Shown: one piece after another, positions 57,424 to 64,000 of the stretch
Numbering within the stretch: position 1 is the first letter of the stretch
Layout of the letters: each line of letters begins with the position of its first letter
Source: Podospora bellae-mahoneyi
Taxonomy: Eukaryota; Ascomycota; Sordariomycetes; Sordariales; Podosporaceae
Reading direction: 5' to 3'
Length of the DNA: 64,000 nt
Assembly (NCBI RefSeq): GCF_035222275.1
Contig: NC_085883.1
Coordinates: 186,001 to 250,000 of the forward strand
Notes under the pieces: generated by a model
Database searches by the model: none
Seen by the model: only the letters and a program-made list of their open reading frames with translations
Told to the model about the DNA's origin: nothing
Made by a program: the position numbers and the translations under genes

Positions 57424-58839
57424 TCAATTAGGCACCTCCGGAATCCTCATCACTCCCCTCCACCCCAACATCCCCCTCAACACCTCCACCACCTCGTCAA
57501 AATCCGGCCTCCCCTCCACATCCCCATCCTCGCACCTTCTCTGCAGCTCCTCCAACCCCCTCCTCATCGCCCTCTCCCGCTCCCCCTCCCCCCCTTCTTC
57601 CACAAGCCCGAGCACATCCCCCACCAACCTCCCAAACGCCGCCACCTCCACCCTCTCCACCCCATCCTCCTCCTTCCCATACACGCTCGCCGCCCCAAAA
57701 TCCCCCAACAGCCCATGCCCATCCCCCTTGCTAGCCAAAACATTATGCGCGTACAAATCCCCATGACAGATCCTCCGCCCATGTAGATGCGCCCCCGCCC
57801 CCGCAATCCCCGTCAGCATCTCCACCGCCTTCCCCATCTCCCACCCCCTCTCGCCCTCCGTAAACCGATCCCGTGTGCAGCTCTCCAGATCCGGCGGCAA
57901 GCCCAAAACTTCATACCCTTCCGGCACCAAACTCATCACAATCCCCCCCTTCACCCCTTCCCTTTCCCCTTCAGAATATCCCGTGACCTTTCCCACAACA
58001 CCTATCAACGACTCGTGCGATCCGGCGAGCAACACCGCCTCCATCTCATCTTCCGGCCTGCCGTCGCTCGTGAGAGAACCTCTGAACATTTTGACGGCTA
58101 CGTCTTCTGTGAAGTCGGAATCAGGGGAGGGCTTCCATTCTGCTTGGGAGATGATGCCCGACGCGCCCCGGCCGAGCACGCGGGAGATGGCGAGGGAGCT
58201 GTAGGGGATGTCGAGGAGGCCAAAGGGGAGTTTGTGGGCTTTGCGGGAAGAGAGGGAGCAGGGGTTTCCGGCGAAGGAGAGGTAGGCTAGCTTGGGGAAG
58301 GCGGTGAACAAGAATTTGGGGAGGGAAGAAAAGTTGTTGGCCGAGAGGCGAAGGAGGGTGAGGTTTTGGCATTGGGTGAGGGAGGGGGGGAGGGTGGAGA
58401 GGTTGTTGCCCGCCAGGAGGCATTTCTCGAGGTTGGGACACGAGGAGATGGAGGAGGGGAGGGAGGGGATGCGGTTGTCGGTCAGGATTAGCCAGCGGAG
58501 TTTGGGAGGAAGGGTGTTTTCGGGTATGCTGGTGAGCGAGTTGTGGCGGAAGGCGACCATTTCTAGGGTGTGGTGGGAGGAGAGGTCCGGGAAGGTGGTG
58601 AAGGCGCAGTTGGAGAGGAAGAGGATTTTGAGGTTGGGGAGAGAGGTGGTGAAATTTGGTGGGAGAGAAGAAAGACCTGTCCCGGAGAGGTCGAGGTAGG
58701 TTAGGGAGGGCCCGAAGGTGAAGATCTCATCAGGGAAGACGGTGAGGGAGGGCGTGGGAGTGAGCTTGAACTTGGTGAGGGCGAGGTTGGCAAGGGAGCC
58801 ATTTTGAAGGGCCTCGAGGTCGTAGGTGTCGTTGCTCAT
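57424..58839 (-). CDS. Leucine-rich repeat protein kinase
   Basis: Single exon, 471 residues from the ATG at 58839 (MSNDTYDLEALQNGSLANLA), chosen because LRR sequence starts directly after it. Residues about 15-200 are seven or so LRRs of the LxxLxLxxNxLxxLP kind (LTYLDLSGTGLSSLPPNF, LKILFLSNCAFTTFP, LRWLILTDNRIPSLP, LTLLRLSANNFSSLP). Residues about 217-465 are a protein kinase: glycine loop VLGRGASGIISQAEW, Lys250 in VAVKMFRG, catalytic loop HGDLYAHN (Asp361, Asn366; Tyr and Ala in place of the usual Lys-x-x), and DFG at 380-382. The key residues for catalysis are therefore present, with an HGDL loop like many small LRR kinases outside the animal tyrosine or RAF types. No membrane segment, so it is a cytoplasmic kinase rather than a receptor. 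Upstream it faces TAF8, sharing a 562-bp divergent promoter. Confidence 0.88.
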   Translation of the reverse strand: MSNDTYDLEALQNGSLANLALTKFKLTPTPSLTVFPDEIFTFGPSLTYLDLSGTGLSSLPPNFTTSLPNLKILFLSNCAFTTFPDLSSHHTLEMVAFRHNSLTSIPENTLPPKLRWLILTDNRIPSLPSSISSCPNLEKCLLAGNNLSTLPPSLTQCQNLTLLRLSANNFSSLPKFLFTAFPKLAYLSFAGNPCSLSSRKAHKLPFGLLDIPYSSLAISRVLGRGASGIISQAEWKPSPDSDFTEDVAVKMFRGSLTSDGRPEDEMEAVLLAGSHESLIGVVGKVTGYSEGEREGVKGGIVMSLVPEGYEVLGLPPDLESCTRDRFTEGERGWEMGKAVEMLTGIAGAGAHLHGRRICHGDLYAHNVLASKGDGHGLLGDFGAASVYGKEEDGVERVEVAAFGRLVGDVLGLVEEGGEGERERAMRRGLEELQRRCEDGDVEGRPDFDEVVEVLRGMLGWRGVMRIPEVPN

Positions 58840-59401
58840 TGTAGAGTGCTGGCTTACACTGTGGACTTGGTTGGTGATCACTGGGCGGAGTGAAAAGCAG
58901 AGTGAGCTGAAGTTGAGGCGGGTGAGGCTTCCGAGATTCCAGCCCCAGAGCGGGTCCTCATGCTGGGCTTCTCGTCTCACCCGCCTCTGCCCCACAGGGC
59001 ATACTGAGCATCACATGAGCAAAAGTAAAGACATTCTTATTATGAATATTCCAAACTCAAATCATCTGAACTGAGCGCGCGCAAATCGTGGAAATATTCT
59101 GACAAGGCACAAAACTGGTGAAGAGAGAGATGCTCAAGGCTGGAATCTGAAGTGGAGATAACTGTGGGGGGTTGTGCAGGGTGAAGCTAGTGCAACGGCC
59201 CTTTGACATCAGTGGACCGTGCTCCCGTCAGATTGAACCGCCGCCGAACTTGGGACCCAACTTCCATTGCCAATCTCCAACCCTCTCCAGCAAAAGGCCA
59301 GTCCCGTTGCGAGCGACAAAACAAAGGCCTCCACACATTCACTCCGAACCGTCACAACAGAATCGGTTCCGTACTCGATCCACCGATACAAATCCATCAC
59401 A
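58840..59401. other. Divergent promoter region of the LRR kinase and TAF8
   Basis: 562 bp between the two start codons. No further gene seen. Confidence 0.5.
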
Positions 59402-60536
59402 ATGTCGTCCGAGGCGCGAAAACGGACGGCAGAGCCCACCGACGACGAGCTGCCAGCCAAGAGGCAACGAAGCGTGGAGGGCGACATCGACTCGGCCGTG
59501 GAACAACTGCAGGCATTGAATATCGCACCTTCTATCACCCATGAGGAGATGGCGCGCGCTGGACTGCGTCGCGCCATCGCCCTCGCCTTGAAGCATGTTG
59601 GATTCGACTCGTCCGCGAAGGATGCCATGGAGATGTTTACAACGATGGTGGAAGAGTGTAGGTCTTGCATGACGGTCATCAACAGCCTAGTTGAAGATCT
59701 AACAATGAAAACCAGATGTCGAGTCGCTCTTCAGGACTGTCAAGATCAATGCCAATGCTGCTCGCCGTTCCCAACCCATTCCTCGCGACTTTGAGCGCGC
59801 GTTGAAGTACTTCAACCTGACCACCACTGCGCTCGAACCACACAAGAAGAATCCCATTCCAAGAGCCAAGAGAATGCCTGAATACGAGCCGATACCAGAG
59901 CGCGATCCCGTTTTCGTCGACATGCCAATACTCGGCGCGGAGCTGGACGGTGCTCGCGACAAGGAATCCAAACTCTACATCCCCAAGTCGTTCCCTGCCT
60001 TTCCAAGCATTCATACCTACAGATACACGCCTGAGACGGTTGAAACCGCTACTGTGGTGGACGACTGGGGGAGCTTTGCTTCGGATTCACAATCCCAGAC
60101 GCTCAACGGATCACAAGCCACGCCACAACCACAACGACCGCTTGCACCCGAGGAGATTCCCCATGGCGATCCCAAGAAGCTGCGCGAGGCTGCCGCAAAG
60201 GAAGCAAAGGCAGGGGAGGCGGCTCTACGAAGGTTGATGCGCGCCTCCAAGATCGCGAAGCAGAAGGAGGTCTGGACTTCAGCGCAGTCTCGGCCAGCGA
60301 GGCGGGAGCGTCATGAGCTTTGGGAGTCTGCTATGCGCGAGTTCATCGAGGATGACACAAGGGCCAGCGGCAAAGAGGTGGCGTCAGGAGGGTTGCATGG
60401 CGAGAAGGGCAGGTTCGAGATTGCCGATCATAGCATGATTGTCAACACGGAGAAGCGCTATTTCAGGCATGAAGTCCCTCGAAGTGGTGCCAGGAAGGCT
60501 TTGGCCGCCGCTCAGGGTATCTCCAGCAAGGGTTGA
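59402..60536 (+). CDS. TAF8: TFIID subunit TAF8
   Basis: Exons 59402-59657 and 59716-60536, intron 59658-59715 (GTAGGT...CAG), 358 residues. The intron splits a Tyr codon (T|AT), giving TTMVEEYVESLFRTVK. Residues about 45-115 are a bromodomain-associated histone fold (MARAGLRRAIALALKHVGFD, AMEMFTTMVEEYVES, VKINANAARRSQP). This is followed by the TAF8 C-terminal domain with its conserved proline-rich stretch (ALKYFNLTTTALEPHKKNP, ESKLYIPKSFPAFPSIHTYR), TPETV and a charged C-terminal helix. An N-terminal nuclear signal-like motif (AKRQR) is present. TAF8 pairs with TAF10 through the histone fold and helps TFIID assembly at promoters. Confidence 0.88.
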
Positions 60537-61138
60537 GGGGTGGCATGGGACGTATTGTATAGAGCCGCACAGAATGCAGGACTATGGGATTCGGGGATTC
60601 GTATTGCAAGAGGAACCAAGACAGGGTTGGGATGCATCACAGGAGTTTGGACTTAATTTTGGCGCTGGGGAGACGGACGGGAAAACGGGATCATTGATAC
60701 CCCATGCACAACTCTTCTAAAAAATAAGGGTCAATCAGAAGCATATAGCTTAGCTTTAATCTATTACCATCGCTGAACTCTTTGTTCTCCTGTTTATACG
60801 CAATGGACATCATTCTTTTATCACTTATCAAAGTTGCCTTATCGATAGCAAGGTTGCGGCCCATGTCCAGGCGGGCCCGGGCTCAGCTCCACCTAGGTCC
60901 AAAGCTAGGTCGGTGCCCCACATACCAACCGCCAGCTGGGAGTGGCTGTCCAGCGACTGGCGGACCGGCGAGCAAAGTGTACCCCACGATCGGACCCTAT
61001 TTTCGCCGCACAAAAGTTTTGGCAATTCCCAGAGGATCCCGCAGCGCCCCGATTTCTTGCTGACCCCGACGACTCGAGGCACCGCGAAAAAGCTCACCAT
61101 TCTTCCCAAGATACTTGCATCTCAGGAAGCACATCAAG
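60537..61138. other. Intergenic; cpc-2 promoter
   Basis: 602 bp between TAF8 and cpc-2. The right part is the presumed cpc-2 leader. No other gene seen. Confidence 0.45.
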
Positions 61139-62472
61139 ATGGCTGAGCAACTCATCCTCAAGGGCACCCTGGAGGGCCACGTAAGTCGTCCCTGCGACCT
61201 CGAATTCGCCCATTCTCGCTCGAGTTGGATGCTGACGATTTGCTACAGAATGGCTGGGTCACCAGCTTGGCCACCTCGATGGAGAAGTACGAAACCACGT
61301 CGAATCCGACCTCCTAACCGCGAGAACATGCGCTCACCAGTGAAACTAGCCCCAACATGCTCCTGTCGGCCTCCCGCGACAAGACCCTGATCATCTGGAA
61401 CCTCACCCGCGATGAGACCCAGTACGGTTACCCCAAGCGGTCGCTCCACGGCCACTCTCACATCGTCTCCGACTGCGTACGTTAGATCAAGATCAGAATC
61501 AGAAGAAGGAGGGGCAGTGTGCTGATTGGCGTGGCAGGTTATCTCGTCGGATGGCGCTTACGCCCTCTCTGCCTCGTGGGATAAGACTCTCCGTCTCTGG
61601 GAGCTCTCCTCCGGCACCACCACCCGCCGTTTCGTCGGCCACACCAACGACGTCCTGTCTGTCTCTTTCTCCGCCGACAACCGCCAGATCGTCTCCGGTT
61701 CCCGCGATCGCTCCATCAAGCTCTGGAACACCCTCGGTGACTGCAAGTTCACCATCACCGACAAGGGCCACTCCGACTGGGTTTCCTGCGTTCGCTTCTC
61801 CCCCAACCCCCAGAACCCCGTGATCGTCTCTGCCGGCTGGGACAAGCTCGTCAAGGTATGTGGGACTTGGACGTATTCGGCAGCTGTTGCGGCGATGATG
61901 CCTTGCAACCTAAAGTATTTGCTACTTCAGAGCCTCCGGGCCATGAGACAAACTATTTCACCATGCACTGAGCCGCAACAATTTGCAGACCAGTTTTGAG
62001 GGAGTCCCGCAGAGAATTCCACGCTGACATGGCTTGTTTACAATAGGTTTGGGAGCTCTCCAGCTGCAAGCTCCAGACCGACCACATCGGCCACACCGGT
62101 TACATCAACACCGTCACCATCTCGCCCGATGGATCCCTCTGCGCTTCCGGTGGCAAGGACGGCACCACCATGCTCTGGGATCTCAACGAGAGCAAGCACC
62201 TCTACTCCCTCAACGCCAACGACGAGATCCACGCCCTCGTCTTCTCCCCCAACCGCTACTGGCTCTGCGCTGCCACCTCCAGCAGCATCATCATCTTCGA
62301 CCTCGAGAAGAAGAGCAAGGTTGATGAGCTCAAGCCCGACTTCGCCAACGTTGGCAAGAAGAGCCGCGAGCCCGAGTGCGTCTCCCTTGCGTGGAGCGCT
62401 GATGGCCAGACTCTGTTCGCTGGCTACACGGACAACATCATCCGTGCTTGGGGTGTCATGTCCCGCGCTTAA
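61139..62472 (+). CDS. cpc-2: CPC-2 / RACK1 (Asc1), WD-repeat ribosomal protein
   Basis: Exons 61139-61180, 61249-61286, 61350-61476, 61538-61855 and 62047-62472; 316 residues, the length I recall for Neurospora CPC-2. Start [14 protein letters not shown] joins [15 protein letters not shown], and the second intron splits the Asn codon AA|C. Seven WD repeats are present, for example [52 protein letters not shown] and [13 protein letters not shown], ending RAWGVMSRA. The protein sits on the head of the 40S subunit and links signalling to translation; in Neurospora it is needed for cross-pathway amino-acid control. The fourth intron (61856-62046, 191 nt) is much longer than the others because it carries a snoRNA. 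Confidence 0.97.
61886..61979 (+). ncRNA. snR24: Intronic C/D-box snoRNA, U24 (snR24)-like
   Basis: Inside intron 4 of cpc-2. An 8-bp perfect terminal stem, GTTGCGGC (61886-61893) with GCCGCAAC (61972-61979), closes the structure. A C box-like GATGATG (61894-61900) follows the 5' strand directly, and box D CTGA (61968-61971) precedes the 3' strand directly. Between them lie TATTTGCTACTTCAG (61916-61930) and ATGAGACA (61943-61950), which match the guide and C' region of yeast U24 as I remember it, and TTTCACCA (61956-61963), which resembles the second guide region. In yeast the same snoRNA lies in the intron of ASC1, the orthologous gene. It should guide 2'-O-methylation of 25S rRNA and be released by intron debranching and trimming. 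Confidence 0.85.
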
Positions 62473-64000
62473 GTTGAATGGAATGGTTAATGCTTGAGTG
62501 CCCGGGGATCAGTCGGGGCCGGCTGAGGGGGAGGAATGAGAGGTTGGTTTTATGGGTGGTTTGCTATAAAATCGGCCGCGCTGCCGCGTGGGGAGAAAAT
62601 ACCAGGAAGCGTCGCGATATATCGATGGGTTCCAACGGCTGGGAGGGGCGTACTTCGGAATGCTTGTCTTCGCTTTGGGTTCTCTTTCATGACACAGCAT
62701 TTTTGCGAGGCAAAAGAGGGAGCAGGGAATAAAAAGAAATTTCTGTGCCTGTCACTGCTCTTGTCCTTGTCGCCGTGGCAGGCCTCGCGGCGGGGAAGCC
62801 CGGCTGCCGGGTGGCATAGATAATAGCAACCCCATGACCAACAACGAATCATGAAGTCAATTGTTTTGTGATGTGTATTTTTGTGTCCGTTTCAGCACTG
62901 ATACCCACCTCTCTTGACGCCCCAACTGTCTCATGTATTTTTTCTCTTCGTTTCCCTCTGAAATAGAACTGACCAGTTTTGTGTGTGTATGAAGTCACTT
63001 TTGCGAATCTCGAGGCGGGTAGACATCATGATATGCCAAAAACAGCAGTTAGGGTGTACTCGAGAGAAGTTTGATTTTTCCACCGCCATAATCAGTCCAA
63101 CATGCATCTCCATGTATTCTTGTCTTTCACTTGTTATGAAGTGCAAGTATAAAAATCTAACTGAGGGATGGACCGGTCAGCCGCTCTGGTTGCTATATGC
63201 CTAGCTCAACACGTCGTCAGTAGAGGCTGCCGGGAAGAATAAAGGCCTTTTGAGGATAATCAGCAGGCCGCCAAGACAGTTCACAGGCCTTGAATATTAT
63301 TAAAACGGGGGTTAGAGAAGTCGGTTTGCTCTACAGCTACCATGACCATGGAAAACAGTCCAAGGCCTTGAAACATGACCGAGAGGGGGTTTCTGTTACC
63401 TTTCTATGGCCTATTGATCATCCTTTACCGCATTCAACTTACCCAGACAGCAGTGCCCATTTCTATTTTGCTCACAACGTAAGAGACATGCGACTTGTAG
63501 GGATCTACACCGTCCCAAAATGCAAAAGACAAGTTTTTGGGGAGCAGGAGAGACGATAGGAAAGTGATTTAAAAAACGAAAAATCAAGTATTAGGCTTTG
63601 TGGGTGAATAGCATAGAGTGGCTAAAGCTGGTTGGGATATTCTCTCTGGTTATCAACGGAGAGAGTTTTGATGGCTACTACTGACCCACACGGTTGGGGG
63701 TGTAGCTGGCTAAGTACATTATCCGACATTTCTGATTCGCCCTTTTTCCTTTTCTCTGGTTTCTTGGTTGGTTACCCGGTAGGTTGGCCGGGACGGGTGG
63801 GTGTTGATGTTGCTGGGTGGTGGTTACAGTATCGTCTTTGGAGGACGGACAAGGAAAAGGCAGCGGGTATCATTTCTTTCTTGGTGGTGCTGCGTAAGAA
63901 AAAGAAAGAAAAGAAAGGAAAGAAAAGAAAGGAAAGAAAAGAAAGGAGAGTTGGGTTGGTTGTGGTGATTGGTGTTGCTGGTGAAAGAAGAGGGTGGTTT
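62473..64000. other. Right end, intergenic, no gene seen
   Basis: About 1.5 kb beyond cpc-2 with short frames only. The end carries a purine tract (63896-63950) and GTTG-rich sequence up to the window edge. Confidence 0.45.
63896..63950 (+). repeat. A/G-only purine tract (GAAA/GGAAA repeats)
   Basis: An uninterrupted run of about 55 purines made mainly of AAAGAAAGG-like units. Outside supported genes. Confidence 0.9.

Overview
The window is nuclear DNA of a filamentous ascomycete, most likely a Sordariomycete of the Sordariales type. The evidence is short introns (mostly 55-100 nt) with GTRNGT donors and CTRAC-like branch sites, CPC-2 and RPL19 proteins that closely resemble the Neurospora proteins as I remember them, and decayed repeats whose stop codons are explained by C-to-T change, as repeat-induced point mutation (RIP) would produce. 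Genes lie on both strands without operons. Exon joins were worked out by hand from splice signals and reading frame; each multi-exon total quoted is divisible by three.

The left part (1-20 kb) is accessory in character. It holds a wrecked GMC oxidoreductase gene (603-1906) and next to it an internally deleted Fot1/pogo-type transposon with almost perfect 42-bp inverted ends (2046-3176). After these come a small secreted, probably GPI-anchored protein, a six-exon PLP-dependent decarboxylase with a long C-terminal extension, an alpha/beta hydrolase and a single-pass cell-surface protein. A frameshifted F-box-like gene (14823-16047) and an AT-rich relict-repeat block (about 16.9-18 kb) follow, and then a secreted subtilase (19631-21051).

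From 21 kb on, the window is mostly conserved housekeeping sequence: PRP24 (U4/U6 splicing factor), an unknown basic protein, a 77-residue cysteine-tailed protein, a DUF4360 secreted protein, a DEVH-box RNA helicase of the DHX29/YLR419W type, GCN1, ribosomal protein L19, mitochondrial serine hydroxymethyltransferase, an LRR-protein kinase, TAF8 of TFIID and CPC-2/RACK1. Several of these act in ribosome function or translational control (helicase, GCN1, RPL19, CPC-2), though I see nothing that makes them a cluster.

The most unusual items are: a single-exon 1033-residue fusion of an isochorismatase-like domain (Ser where the nucleophilic Cys is usual), an AlkB-type dioxygenase and a GST-like domain (51850-54951); a C/D-box snoRNA resembling U24 inside the fourth intron of cpc-2 (61886-61979); a 15-codon upstream ORF that overlaps the GCN1 start codon (37449-37496); and an RPL19 start codon split by an intron.
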